Positions 38,101 to 51,506 of a stretch of 64,000 nt of DNA are shown here, piece after piece. Each line of letters starts with the position of its first letter. Position 1 is the first letter of the stretch. The notes beneath the pieces were generated by a model. The model saw nothing but the letters and a program-made list of their open reading frames with translations. It searched no databases and had not been told where the DNA came from. Where the stretch lies: NCBI RefSeq assembly GCF_040581485.1, contig NC_090129.1, positions 30,160,764 to 30,224,763 on the forward strand, in the 5' to 3' direction. The translations under genes were made by a program, and so were the position numbers. This DNA is from Linepithema humile (Eukaryota > Arthropoda > Insecta > Hymenoptera > Formicidae).

Positions 38101-41058
38101 CGCAATCATAAATAAATCTTTCTTTTACCTTCAGAATGCTTTTTCTCTGTGAAAGAAATCTTTTGAGAGTATGTTTGTGTATTCGAAAGAATCGCAGATT
38201 ACAATCTGACATGGAGCTCGGACCACGTAATGAGAACGTCACGAGCGTGAGTGCATTTGATGATTAAATTTTGTTTCTTCGAAAAAAAGAGACAGATTCC
38301 AAAGGGGAAGAGAGAAATGGAGCAAATGCGATAAGCAAAGAGAGAAAGCCAAAGGCTGAGGCGAAACGTAACAAATCTCTCTCTCTCTGGTGCCACGCGA
38401 ATATGAATAACTTGTGATGTACACAACACACACGAGCGCTATTGCTTGCCGCAATAATACCGCTCATGTACTACTCACTACTCGCACCCCCTCGGCTCAT
38501 TTACTGCGACGCTACATTACTCTCCATCTCGCGGATGCTGACTGGAGGTCCGGCTAGGTCTCGTGCGGAGAGGTCGTGACGCTTCTAGGCACCCCCGTAC
38601 ACCCTCACGGCACGGGCACGCGGGTTGATCGAGCGATTAAGAGTGCCACGCGGGGGTTACGTCACGCTAACCCCACGTTGCTGGCTGCCGCGGCCCCGCA
38701 CTTACGGCGAACACGCACACATACACATATAAGTACGGCGGCGCGCACCCCCGATGAAGGGATGTCGCGTGCGCGGGTGCTAGCGATCGCCCGAATACTG
38801 GGGACGCGTCGTGGAGCGGACAGGGTTGGCGGCGGGCAGGTAGTCGCTCTGGCAGGGATGCGTTCAGCCCTACCCCTTCCCACCGACGCCGCCGCCACCA
38901 CCACCACCATCTACCACCACCATCACCGACGTCGGCGCCGTCGTCACACCAACGGACTCTTCTCCCTTCTCCCGACTCTAAGCTGGACTCTAAGGGTGCC
39001 AACGAACCGAGATGTTTACTCTTCAAATTCCTCACTTCTTCGTACAAGTTTTATTCAATATGCAAATGTGTCAGTTTTAATGGCTTTAAAATATGGGTTT
39101 CTGTGCTAATTGGTCTTGCGCGGTTTCTCCGTAATAAAAATGTTCAGAAGAAGATTAACTAGAAAAGTTTTCTTAAAGTATCAAAGAATTGATACCTTTT
39201 GCAGCGCAAACGTTTGAGTATTAAAAATGTTCAAAAATTGCAAATAAATGATAAAAAATTTACTAACTTATTTAATTTCGTATAAATTTTACTTTAATCA
39301 ATTAAATTTAACAAATTTAATTTAAATTTAAAGCTTATTAATGCATATAACATTCTCACCACTCTGTCAGCGAGCATGTTAATGTCGGAAATAAAAGTAA
39401 TTATTAACCTTTAATTACTCCGGAAATAGCAAATTGCTTTTTAGTGTACAGTAAATTACTAAATATTGTTAATTATAACAGAATGACGTATATAACACAG
39501 TGAAACACAGTGAATTTCACCGCACCATTGGTGGAAGACCCGATTTTGCTGAGAAAGCTAGAATAATCTGTGTTAAACTGAACTTATCGAGATATAAATC
39601 ATTTTATTGCTTACTGCAATGGCGCAGTTATGTTGTAAAAATAGATCGCAATACCAGACGAACGTAAAATCCCACATTGTAATAGCATCAAAACATATTA
39701 CACAGCGCATTTCTCCCGTTAATACGAGACGCCGAGATTGAGCGAATTTCGATATCGATTTGCGGATTAAAATAAAAAATGACGTTCGAAGTAACGATCG
39801 CGCGAGGGACCAGAACTCTCGCCCTACTTTCTTTTCATTAGCGCCCTTTCTCTGACCGAAGCGAATTGTGTGGCGAGCAGTAAGACGCTCTTCTCGGTTA
39901 GTTTGATTAGGTTGGTGCGGAGGCAGTGCCTCGGGCTGGCCTCGCCATTGTTAAAACGTCCTCGACACGATCTCTCGTGGATTCGCTTTTGCAAAATTTC
40001 CAGACTAGTCTTCTCTATACGGAAAGTTCTACGCGCGTCTTACATTTCACGACTGCTTGTCGTCGAATAACAGCACGAGTTGAAATCTAGCAGCGATAAG
40101 CGATAAAGCTTCATACGGCTCGCCCGCTACAATTTTGTGTCATGAAACGCGCGATAAAAATCTAGTGGTAAAATTTACGATTTTCGATGACGGAAGTGGT
40201 GGAAATAAATTTTATCGATCGACTTGTAGCTTTTCGTACGTTCATTAAAGACGATCCGCCGAATGAAAACTGTTCCGCTAACGAAGCCTTTATACCACCC
40301 TCTCGCCCGGCGTATTTTTGAATCACCGATAAGAGATAAGGCGATTAGCACGTACGCCGTTATCTGGAAACGTGACGAAGAATCTAGGTAAAATCAGAGA
40401 TGTTCCGCGGACATCAATTGCATAAGAAAAAGAGAGTGTACGTGCATAGATTAACAAATACGGTCCTTTTTGAAATCGAATCGTTTTAGCAAATTTTCAT
40501 CACGTTCTTTGCAATTTTTAAATCTTTTACTTCTGAATGCAGAGCAGTTTTTTTTCATATGTAGCTTCTTTTATGGATGTTTCTAGAAGTTATAAATGTG
40601 TTTTACTATTTGCTAAAATCATGCTAAGGTATAACAAAATATCTATATCTACTTATGTTACTTTTTACAAGCCTGATTGTTTTTAGCATTCAATGGTGTT
40701 TGAGAGATATATGGGCATTTATGTTCGTGAACTTCGCAAGAATACTTTTATCTGTTTCGAGCGAGTGGATCGAGAGAAAACATTCCTTTCCTTTTTTAAG
40801 GAAATATAGATAGTAAACTTGGTTATTGGATACTTGGTTAGCGCTACATCAATCCAAGACTGTTACTGGAAATATACAACGAGTTCAGTCATGTTAATAA
40901 ATAATCAATGGCTCACGAAGTATACATATACATTTGTATAAATATTTAAATATAATCGGAGATTATTTTAGACGATTTAGACGATACAAAACGCTTAAAA
41001 TTACCGTCTACTACGTAACACTAAACTGTAATTATATCACTCAGAGATGATCCATTAA
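35153..41058. other. Intergenic region, CpG-rich at the left
   Basis: The CpG-rich block at about 35153-35700 is the likely promoter and 5' untranslated region of the minus-strand membrane-protein gene. The long plus-strand open frame there (35109-35729) is antisense to it. A second GC-rich block at 38520-39000, with a CAC/CCG repeat at about 38889-38935, looks like a CpG-rich regulatory region with no exon I can support. The right end holds the 3' untranslated region of the urea transporter. A candidate signal-peptide exon at 37495 is listed separately. Confidence 0.45.
37495..37609 (+). CDS. Candidate first exon encoding a signal peptide (weak)
   Basis: From the ATG the frame reads a short polar start, then a hydrophobic core (WSIIALVSIALFSVRA) ending at AAGQ, a good signal-peptidase site. 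A GTAACC donor-like site follows the Phe-Gly region near 37609. I cannot find the next exon, and there is no homology I recognise. It may be chance in a 65-codon frame. Confidence 0.18.
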
Positions 41059-44000
41059 TTATTCGCCAGAAGTGCCCTTTCCATTCTGGATAACGAGTTC
41101 AGGTTCTTCCGGCACATCTTCCTACAACAAAGCACAAATTCACATACATATATAACTCTAGATTTGCCACTTAATCTACGCTTGTAGATTACTTCTAATA
41201 AAAATATAATAATCAAAATAATTAAATATGGTTAAAAAATTAAAATAATAAAATCTAATAATAAGAAATATAAATGTAATAATTTCGTCTGTGTTCAATT
41301 TCAACGAATTTCTCAATTTAATTTCTGTAGTGTCCCAGTTATTCATTATAATAATCGCATGACACATTACAAATTCCAGTATTGAAATTTTTAGCTCGCA
41401 GCTCGTTGGGAAGACAACTTATAGCTACGCATAAGCTAAGAGTAGGGCGGAAATCAATTTCTGTCCTTCTTGTAGGGCGTGGTTTTGATGGGTTCTGAGA
41501 GCTATCTTATCGCAAGAGAAGTTTCAACGGTAAATCACGTTTGGGCATCTCGCCACGATGGAATTCGATGTAAGTCACAGTGATAAAGTATGTCATTTGT
41601 TCCGACCTCTATCACCAAAAATTTTACATTTAAAATGTCATTTATGTAAAAAGAGAGTGTGTGTGCAAAAAAAATCTAGAAAAACATACTTTTTGAAATG
41701 CACGACGAGCGAGATAACGATAACGCTCTTTCTCGGGGGAGGAAATCGATGTAGGCCACGGAAACGTTGGATCATCGCTGCCGCCACTCAGTTTCATGAA
41801 TAACGAAGTCGCTATGACGAACGGCAGTGCCAATACCGGTAACTGCATCTGCAACATAATGTTAGAAGTTCGCAAGACGTATAAATCGGCCGTGCAGAAA
41901 GAAAGGCAATTACTTTTATAAATATCGATTGTATGGAATATTGCAGGAGCGAAGTAAAAATGATCGCCATGATAGTGGCAGCGACCGTATAACCGTTTAG
42001 CACCAGCAGGTTGCCTCCCAGAGCAGCCCCGGTCAGAAGGCTGTTGTATCCCCACATTCCACTGTAGACCAAACGATAGTCCGCCCCGAGATCCCAGCCT
42101 AACGAAAGATTTATGACGACGATAATTTATGTTCTCTTCACGCTCTTTTATCTCAAAACAAATGTTCTTGGAGCTAGCTTCTGCTGAGAATATTCGCACT
42201 GAGAAATTTCACGCTTATTCACTACGCTCCGTTAACTACACACTTTAATCGTATAACGAGATTAATGATCTCTCCCGTTTCTCCTTGTCTGCATCCTTCT
42301 GTGTAATACATATTTCTAGAAGAAAAAAATAACCTAAATACCTGCAAAAGTTCCGCAGAAAGCGCCGAAATACGAAAACACGACTGTCACCGGCGAATAT
42401 ATTATTATTGCCAGATACAGAACGGATCCAAGAATCACATTATCGACGCCAAACAACTGCGATGCGGAAACAACGCTACCTCGTAGTATCTGAAACATAA
42501 TTTAATTTCGAGCGCAAGCAATAAACTGATATCTTTATTCATATATTTTGTGCAACATTTCCCCTAACAGAGGCAAATATATTTATTCCATTTTATTTAT
42601 ACGTTCCAATAATTCCAATAGCCGTTGTTAAGGAAATTCTGCTGCCATAAACACCAATATTTGTTACGGTATTCAATGAAACACGTTTCAACGGGCTCTT
42701 CTACTCAGCGACTATACCAATTTATATCGAAAACTCGATATAACGAAATCGCAATGCAAACAATTACATTTGAAAGTTTATCGACATATACTGCAGAGAG
42801 ATTTTATTGCGATACATGACATATTTGCAATATTCAGAGAAATAATCAGAGTCTGTATATTAAAAAGTGACTCTAGTAAATCTAACAAAGCTTTATTATA
42901 CTCCTAAAAAGATCTACGAAATGATAACATATGCAAAATCAAGGTTGCGAAAGTAGAACACAAATAAATTTCTACCATTCCCCAGTCGTCGCAAACGTTG
43001 GTCGCATTCTGTAGACAGAAATCGACGCCGTCCGTCGTCGCCGTCGCACTTGTTGCATTGTGCTGAAAACAATGAGAGAGTCTTGCACAATAATCTGCAT
43101 ATGATAGAGAAATGCACAGGGTAGTCTTTCGACAAGACTAAAGAGGAAGCAAAGGTTCAAACTATTTTGTGATGAAATATGCTTGACAGGAAAGTAATTT
43201 ATGTTCCGCCTCGTATCGACTCTAGCCGTAAATTTTTGTTACGCGAGGCAAAAACTTTGCTCATAAAAAAGACGGCACCTTTCCACGCAGCTGCGGATTT
43301 TCACAAATTCCGCTGCTTACGGTCGGGTGTTATATTCGTACAAATCGCGAAGTTTATCTACGTCGTATGAGAGCATGGTTAATTTTTCGCATTATCGCGA
43401 GGATACACGCGGCTGGCATAATAGCACGTTCGTACGTCGTAACATTTAATATATTTACGCATACGCGGTCGCCCCACACAACGCGCAGTATTTTCAAATA
43501 TTCTGTTATAGTGCTGTTTACTAATAGCGTACAACTCTAACGTACAAAAAGAAGAAAAATACACGAAAAAGAATCCCCTTAATATTTAACTAAAACAAAC
43601 AAAGCGTAACTAGTTAGGGTGAAATGAAATCCGAGCTGAGCTAAGTTATCGGAGTTCGGGCAGGAGTTTGATCAATACGGAGAAAAGCCATGCTCCGACC
43701 CTACAGCGTTTTCCCTCGTACACGTCAAATATGTATGGTCTGAATATTGAGATCGCTTTTCCAATTTTACCGCGCGCCGAATTGTCTGCCCTCTTCTCAT
43801 CAATTTATCCTCATTTTATCCCTAAGAATCCCTAAGACTTTGATCAATCGCTCATTTGCTAATGTTTTAAACAAGTGTAACACTGTCAAAATAAAATGTC
43901 TTTGATGTATTTACTTTCTATAAATCTTGCAAAACCTTTTCTCCTCCCACGAAATTGTATACTTAAGAAGATTATCCTTTTCAAATAAGGATTTTGTTAT

Positions 44001-46653
44001 TCATTTTGACTCCTTTGAGCAAAAATTTTATTCCATTAATGTTATAAATCACGAAATGATAAGATTTTCAAACTTATTTCATATATCTCTACCGTATTTC
44101 GTCTTTTCTCATTGAAAAATTTATGGTAATTTTATATAATGAAATGTATATATGTAAGATGCAAAATGTTTCACATATGTAACGTAAAACTAATTTACCA
44201 TCTCAAATATTGGTTTCACAGATTTGGCTACTACGTCCGCGCCGTTCTGCGTCGAAAGGACGAAAATCAACGCGAACTCCACCAGGTTAAATGGCCACGT
44301 TGTGCACGAGAATTTATCGCTTCTCAGGGACCGTGCGAGATAAACACTGGAAAACATTAACCAGGAGCTGAAAACATCGCTGAAATTTGCGAACGCCGCC
44401 AGCTGCACTGGATGACGAGTGAATTGCGGCTAACTCTCGTAACTCCGTTTGCCGCATAATCCACCGTCGCCAACTATTTCGAGAGTATCTTGAATCTCAA
44501 ACAGACTATCACAATGCATTTAGTTTCTACACAAATTGTCTGCGTTAAATACATATTCTAGCTCGAGGCATTATTATAACGTGTATAAGATCTATATTAT
44601 TCCCTTTCATAATACACGCGCGATATTATTATCAAATTGCGTTCAATCAATGCACATTTTGATTTAATTAAACGTTAAGATCACCGTCAGGACATTGCTT
44701 AACGATCAATAATTTATTACCTTATATGACAATATATTGCATATTTCATGCAACCTACATCGAACCGAAATTACGAATTTGTCTGTTAGTTGTCGAAAGC
44801 ATACTAACCGTTCATCATTTGCGCCCGTACGTATATATTCCGAGTTAATATAATCGCGCAATTTACGACCATTAAGGTAACATAATGGAACAGGAAAAAC
44901 GGTTTATCATTTCACATCAGAATGTTTACCAAATACTCCATATGGAATACTTGGATATACCTGAGTATCGTCGCTAAGAGCACAAGCAGCAAGCTGAAGG
45001 CATCAAAGGTACCGTAAATCTGCGGTATTAGAACATAGGATACTGCACCGACCAGCAGGGGATTGTATACGCTTAATCCGTTCTCTACAATAACCTCAGG
45101 CTCTCGTATAAGCTGCAAAAGAACGAAAAGCTACAAATAAAGTGCCGTATCGCAAAGTATTTCGCGCGCGTGCTCGCAGTGAAAAAAAGATCCGCGTTGG
45201 AATTCTCTTCGCTGCCGAGCGAAGGGCAGTGTACCGCATTGCAGTGATTTTTCCTCGTGTGCACGCAAATGGTCCATTAGGTCCGAAAGAGATGAAAAAA
45301 AGATAGCGCAAGCGTCACGATGTACCGTCACGTATGAATAGCAACGGTAGAAATGAGTGTCCGAGTCTGCGGAAATGACTGCGCAGTGCGGCAAGAAATG
45401 TATTACACCTTTTCGGCAAGAACGGATCCGCTTGACACTGCGGCTAATAATTAATAAAACATACCACGGACAGCAGGAGGCCAAGGCCGGCGGTGGTTGC
45501 AGACAACGCCAATGTACCTGGCGCTACCGCAGCCAAGGTAACTATTATCAGCAACCCGCTGAGAGGATTATTCGAAAAAACGATCTGCAACGTTAATCAA
45601 GCCAATCAACGTTAATTAAAGATACGCATAGCAATTCCGCGATATTTCCGATGAAACAGAGCGACATACGAAAAAGTAACCCACTTTTATTGCTATAACA
45701 AATACTTTTTTTCGATAAAAATTATTTTCAATTTTTATAAAATAGCATGCAACATTCTTTTATATTAAAAGAATGACAAAGTAATTTTTTATAAATATAA
45801 TATAAATGTAATTTAATATAGTTTATATTTTATATTTTTTTAAATAAGAATAACAGAATTATTGATATTAGTGCGAGAAATAAACTATTTTTTCATGCAA
45901 TTTTCTTATAGAATTATCGCGATTGTAATATATTTAATACACAATTATAATACAAAACTTACATAATTATCTTTATATTAGCTTTGTCTGTAAATTGAAT
46001 TATAAATTATATAAATCACAATATTATATTGAATATTCTGTAATAAATTAGATTTATTACTTACTTGTCCGAATCCACGCAGAAAAATTTCAAATAATTG
46101 CACTACGCTCCAAATTGGCCGCTCCTTGCGCGCAAAGAAGTCCTTCAAAATTGCGAAATCGCCTGCGAATGGTACCCATGTTTTTTCCTACAGATTTGTG
46201 AATAAATGTATACATTTTTTCTAGAAAAAAGTTGAATAAAAGGCGATTATATCGCTAAATTTTTTACGACAAAATTTTGTATCACATTAATAGAGTAATC
46301 TATAGCTAAAAGTACGATTTATTATAAAAACATCATTATTTATATTCAAACAAACCAATCTACACAAAAAATATATTTTGTTTGCAATAAAAAAATATGT
46401 ATATATAAACTATGAATGTAATAAAATATGAAATTAGTGATGAAGAACAACAATGAATGCAACTGTTAGCATTATACTCTCTTTTTAACAGAAGCTGTAG
46501 TACAAATAGAAATTATCAAGATAGAGTAATCTAGGAGATCATTACGAATACACCATCAACATTGCACTATATAGACTCAAATAATGTATACGTTAAATTT
46601 TATATTATGCTCACTTGTTGCAATTCAGCTATTGGCAACTTTCTTGCAGACAT
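41059..46653 (-). CDS. Urea transporter (SLC14/UT family), ten exons, complete
   Basis: A channel-like urea transporter of the plasma membrane. Exons on the minus strand are 46653-46615, 46187-46065, 45584-45465, 45112-44961, 44379-44199, 43062-42976, 42489-42342, 42098-41914, 41848-41690 and 41121-41059. Every junction has GT/AG and matching phase, giving 418 residues, close to vertebrate UT-B. The two inverted half-repeats are visible. In half one, Q-I-V-F-SNNPLSG (residues 54-64) is the family selectivity-filter signature, followed by NGLSVYNPLLVGA (105-117). In half two the matching loop is diverged (GVDNVILGS, about 248-256), while GMWGYNSLLTGAALGG (297-312) is well kept. Exon 6 carries two N-glycosylation sequons (NAT) in the extracellular link. 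The extra-membrane tail is short and acidic. The exon-5 acceptor has an in-phase alternative (CAG before CTCCTGG) that would remove four residues. Confidence 0.9.
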
Positions 46654-47835
46654 CGTGCGAACTGGCGAATGTGTAATATTAAAATCATATGATAGTAAAG
46701 TAGCTTTTTTTCTTCTCCTTCCTTCTTAATCACAGAATACCCCCACCATAGACAATTAGCACATTTACGACACACTTTGTGTACATTTGAACAGTAATAA
46801 AACCACGTGCTATGCTGTCGTCACATTAAAACTGCTGATAAATGCACTGATATAGCACGTTTTACTGATCGCGTACAATCAATCAATTTGAATCTAATCA
46901 AATAATCAAATCCCAACATGAATTATTGCATATAACAAATAATGAACATTTTCTAAAATTCAATAAAATGAAAAAGATTGATCGTATGCGTTTATATTTT
47001 TAAACGAACGTTCCTAAAGTAAAAGTGTTTGTGAATTTTTATTGGGTGTAAAAATTCATTATGTTAAAAATATAAAAATAAACTGTGCATATGTAAACGT
47101 TTCTTTCGATATTACTGCTACAACTAAAACGGTGACAATCGAGCTGATAAAGAACAGCATCACTGGCTGCACAACTGACTGACTTTTGCAGTTCTGCGTT
47201 CTATCTAGAACGCTTCACTTTCTGATGCATACATTAAAATGCGTGTTAGTTAGCATTACTTACGCCATAGTAATTAGCATAGTATTGAAATAGACCCAAG
47301 TCGAGGATATTGTTTCTTTTATGATAACACGCGTAAATAATATTGCGTTTAAATAAATAATAAGTATGTTTCCTGTTTTGCATCCTTGAAAAGTGAAAAA
47401 TAGTGGAAAATAGTGGAAAATTTATAAAAACCTGTTGATAAAATTATAAAAAAGATCTGTGTTCATAAAATCTTCATATTTCATCATATCATGTAATTCA
47501 AATTAATTTCTTCATGCAGTTCACACGAACAATGATAAATACGTGAAGTCACGCAGTAAATGAGTTATGCATAACCTTTCATGTTAATGCGTTTAGTTGG
47601 AGTAGAAAAAGCAGATACTTCGCTGAAATAATGTAAAAATGTATTTTAATCATCGTCACATGGCATAAAGTTTATAATATTCACAGAACGCAAGTAAAAA
47701 AAACATGACGGCTATAGATTAAGATAAAAAATATTTCTAGTCTGCAATTTCCTGCAAGAAAAAGTAAATTATACTCTTTTTCATCAAGGCAATTATATCA
47801 TGACGGAATATAATGTATGCACAATGCGTATATAA
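46654..47835. other. Region between Mcm6 and the urea transporter gene
   Basis: About 1.2 kb of AT-rich DNA between two minus-strand genes. It must hold the 3' untranslated region of Mcm6 and the promoter of the transporter. An out-of-frame ATG just upstream of the chosen transporter start (on the minus strand, near 46685) would give a short overlapping upstream frame. No other gene is visible. Confidence 0.6.
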
Positions 47836-50800
47836 TTAAATATCCATAACATAATTGGGATGAACAACGAGTAGAGGATCCGCTTCTTCTTCTTCTTCTT
47901 CTTTATCTCTGCTTCTCAAGTCAGTTGTTGTTAGAGGTATTATAATTTGATCCTAAGATTAAAATCGTTCAATAACTTGTTATAAAATCCTAATTATATA
48001 TAAAGATATCAATACATACGTGGTACGTCAATCTATCAATAATCTTTTCAATGAAACCTTTCCGTTCTAACAACTCTTCTTCCGAGTCTAGTTGATCTTG
48101 TATTTGATCAAGATACCATGCCACTAACTCAGACTTCCGTATACCTCCCTTATTATCATCTGTTATACAATTAAAAAATATTATGCCAATTTAATAAATA
48201 AGTTATTACATAATAATAATAATCATATACAATTCGAATTTGAATTTACATGATATTGTTGTTTTTAATATCGTAAGAAAAATACCTTCGCTCTCGACAC
48301 GATTTTCCTCGTTTCTCATGTAAAGAATCAACATGTTCGACAGATTTTTATACTCCTCAAAGGACATCGTTAGTTTCTTTTTCGGTAGCTCTTGCGTTCC
48401 GTTAGACGCTGAAAAATGTAAAAAACGTATGCAACATGCACTGTATAAAAATAAGAAAAGAAATTATATAAACTTACGTGCTGGAGGTGGTGCATCATTA
48501 TTATCGCCTAATGCGTTCAACGCTGCCATGAGTGGTGGTGGTTCGTCAACGTCCATTTCCAAATTTCCATCGCCCATTCCTTCTTCAAGGTCTACATCCG
48601 GCTGTTCTACCGTAATTATACTCTTCTGTAACAATCGTTTCGCTTCTCTGACGTGTTTCACTGTTACTTCGTCCACGCATTCCAATTTCGCCAACGCTTC
48701 GGACAATCGAACCATGCTCTCTAACTGCCTTACGGTAACTCTCCACTTGCCGCTTCCGCTTCCGGTTCTCTGTCTGAGAACCGTATAACTTTCGACTAAA
48801 AGATCGGCAGCTTCCTAAAAAAAAATTGATAAATTTAATCAAACAAGTTTGACGATAATAATTTAATTTATTATAATAAATAATTTACATTATTTTACCT
48901 GACTTAAAATCGGTTTAAAGTGTTTGGCAAAATTGATATATCTAATAATCTCTTCTTGCTTGTACACCATTTGAAGATCATTCAGATTATCGCAATGCAA
49001 ATCTATAATTCTCTTGGCAATTGCATTGTCGACGATTTCATTACATTCATCCAACACAACAAAGAACAAATCAAATCTTGACATAATAGGTGCAGTTAAT
49101 TGCACATTTTGTTGCAACGACTTTCTCCTATCGTACCGTCCATTGATAGGATTTGCTGCCGCTAGTATAGACGTTCGAGCATTTAAAGTCGCTCTCACAC
49201 CAGCCTAAAAAAAAAACATAAAAAATACATAAATTATGAAACATAAAACTCTTTGTTGTATTACCGCAAACTTTATATACCTTAGCTATCGAAATCGTCT
49301 GTTGCTCCATAGCTTCGTGAATCGCGACCTGATCTTTCGGATCCATCTTGTCGAATTCGTCGATGCAACAGATACCATGATCCGCGAGCATCAACGCTCC
49401 AGCTTCTATGACAAAGTCCGCAGATTCTTCGTCTCGCACTACCGCGGCCGTTAAACCAGCTGCGCTCGACGCTTTTCCAGACGTGTAAACTGCCCTGGGT
49501 GAGATATCGGCCACACATTTCAGAAATTGTGACTTTGCAGTACTGGGGTCACCGACGATGCAGACATTGACGTCCCCTCTTAACGATGTGCCCTCCTCAG
49601 TAGTCTTCGGTACACCACCAAAGAACATCAATGTGATTCCCTTCTTAATTTCGTCATTACCGTGTATCGCGGGAAACAGACTGGTAACAAGATTCTCGTA
49701 AAGATTCTTGTCGCGACTCATCTCGTAGATGCGATTCCATTCCGCTTCTGACATTTGTTTCTTCATCATTTCCTGTGAGATCTCCTCCATTGCCATATCT
49801 GTACCTCCAAACTGTAGAAATATAACATTAATCAAATAAATATTTACTTTTTTAATACTAGTGTATTTTATTCTGTGTACTTGTTAATTTTTCTCACCCT
49901 TAAGCTAGTAGCTGTAACACTGCAAGCCAGAAATGCTGTTTTATATGATAGTTCCCTGACACCAAGAGCCCTAAGGCCACTTACACCCTCTCTCTGTTCT
50001 GTATTCCTGTTTCGTGGACCAATTTCTGCCTTAGCGCTTGGTAGAGACAGTGCTCCCACGTCTGGTATCACTATAAGAGTACCTGTGAAATCGTATCTGT
50101 AAAAACAAAAATACGTAACTTTTAATAACTGAGTAATAGTTGAGAAAATTATTTATTTTAAAACTTACCTATCTCCAGCCTGCACCAACTCAACCATTTC
50201 AGCTCTTAAAATAATTTCCACAGAGCGAGGTATGGAACCTCTAGGAAGCTCAGCTTGTGTCTCTTGTATTCTTACTTTTTGAAAATCGATAAATACTGAA
50301 TTATCCATATCCAACAGAAAGCGGCGTTTGTTGTTACATACTGGATTAGTACAAATTGTCGGATTTGTAAACTGAAAACAATCAGTTAGTTAGCTACAAC
50401 TACTCAAATTTATATAACATATAGAATAAAATTCTTTTATTTACCTTAAATTGCTGCTCCACGTTTTTAATATATGTGTTACAGTCCATACAAATAAATG
50501 TGCCAAGAACTAACTCTGGATGAACAGGATGTGTTCTCACCACTTGTCCAGATATACGAGCCAAAGTACCCAATCGTGATGTGTTTAATTCTCTTAACTT
50601 ATGTCTAGTAGGCACATCCACAAAGCTGACATAACATTCCTTATCTTTTTGTAAATCTCCTGTATCTTTCACATAGTTACATACTGCTTGACATAAATAT
50701 GGAAAGACCCTGAAATACAAGATTTATATTTAGTTAATTAAATAAATAAGTGCATCAATGATACAAAGGACAATATCATACTTAAAACATATGTATTGTA

Positions 50801-51239
50801 GTTTGTACATAATACAATCACATTAAAGTTGATAGAACAAAGACAGATCATACCTATAGTATTCCTCTATTATGGTTGTAGCCAAAGTTTGGTTATATGA
50901 TTCTGCATCTTCAAAAGATACTTCCAATGTACATCGTTCTGGACTGACAAGTTCTTTAGCAGGTTCCAGGTATTTAACAGTTCCATCTTCCTTGAATCTA
51001 TAGTAGTGATATAATTATAACTAATAAAGCATGTAAAATTTCAATACTATACTAATAATATTATTAATTTTCACGTTTAATTCGAATAAATTAAATTAAA
51101 GGCTCCTATATGATGCTGAAGATTTAACTTAATATATAATTACTTACTCCTCAAGAAAATCTTGGAACAGTTTTTGACATTTAATTCCCACCTCATCCCG
51201 CACATGTGCTCGATTGACTAGTGCAGGACCAGTTTCCAT
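47836..51239 (-). CDS. Mcm6: DNA replication licensing factor Mcm6, eleven exons, complete
   Basis: Subunit of the MCM2-7 replicative helicase, acting in the nucleus at origins and forks. Exons on the minus strand are 51239-51148, 50997-50854, 50709-50445, 50371-50169, 50096-49898, 49811-49281, 49204-48899, 48814-48478, 48408-48286, 48159-48020 and 47952-47836. All phases fit, giving 818 residues against 821 in human MCM6. The zinc-binding cysteines are C152, C155, C174 and C179. Walker A GDPSTAKSQ starts at 388, Walker B CCIDEFDKM includes D452 and E453, and the arginine finger SRFD is at 520-523. Subunit-specific blocks RIQETQAELPRGSIPRS and GLRALGVRELSY separate it from other MCM proteins. 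The C-terminal winged-helix region and the ending HPNYVMDI match MCM6. A GAA run gives six consecutive Glu near the C-terminus. The terminal exon has a clean stop at 47836. Confidence 0.98.
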
Positions 51240-51327
51240 TTCTTTAATTAATTACAAAAACACACAATGTACATAAGATGCGTGGATAAATTAAAGTATC
51301 CAATATTAAACCATGCTGAGATGGAAA

Positions 51328-51338
51328 TTTGGCGGGAA
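51328..51338. promoter_or_regulatory. E2F-like site in the Mcm6 promoter
   Basis: TTTGGCGGGAA lies about 90 bases upstream of the Mcm6 ATG. It matches the E2F consensus TTTSSCGC and its reverse-strand form (TTCCCGCC). E2F control of MCM genes is well established in animals, so the position makes a functional site likely. Confidence 0.6.
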
Positions 51339-51391
51339 GGTAAACGTGACACTTAAGGCACGTTCTCAAGAACCTAAGATGCCATTCTTTG

Positions 51392-51505
51392 GCTGCGTTC
51401 TGATATTCACTGCCAGTACCGAAATACTACAGTGTACGTAACGTGAACTATAGATGAACTATACAACTATAGATTTTAGCGCTGGCTGTGAATATCGGAA
51501 CGCAG
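51392..51505. repeat. Short inverted-repeat hairpin element
   Basis: GCTGCGTTCTGATATTCACT at 51392-51411 (continuing to CCAG at 51416) is repeated in inverse near 51481-51505 (CTGGCTGTGAATATCGGAAC), with about three mismatches over 25 bases. The spacer is about 65 bases. It looks like a small MITE between the Mcm6 promoter and the larger inverted repeat. Confidence 0.55.
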
Positions 51506-51506
51506 T

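Noticed and set aside
38576..39109. 177-codon plus-strand frame and overlapping minus-strand frames
   Set aside because: A GC-rich block with a CAC/CCG repeat holds several mutually overlapping frames with no conserved features; better explained as CpG-rich regulatory DNA.
45357..45596. 79-codon plus-strand frame
   Set aside because: Antisense to urea transporter exon 3, which has the signature motif and correct splice sites.
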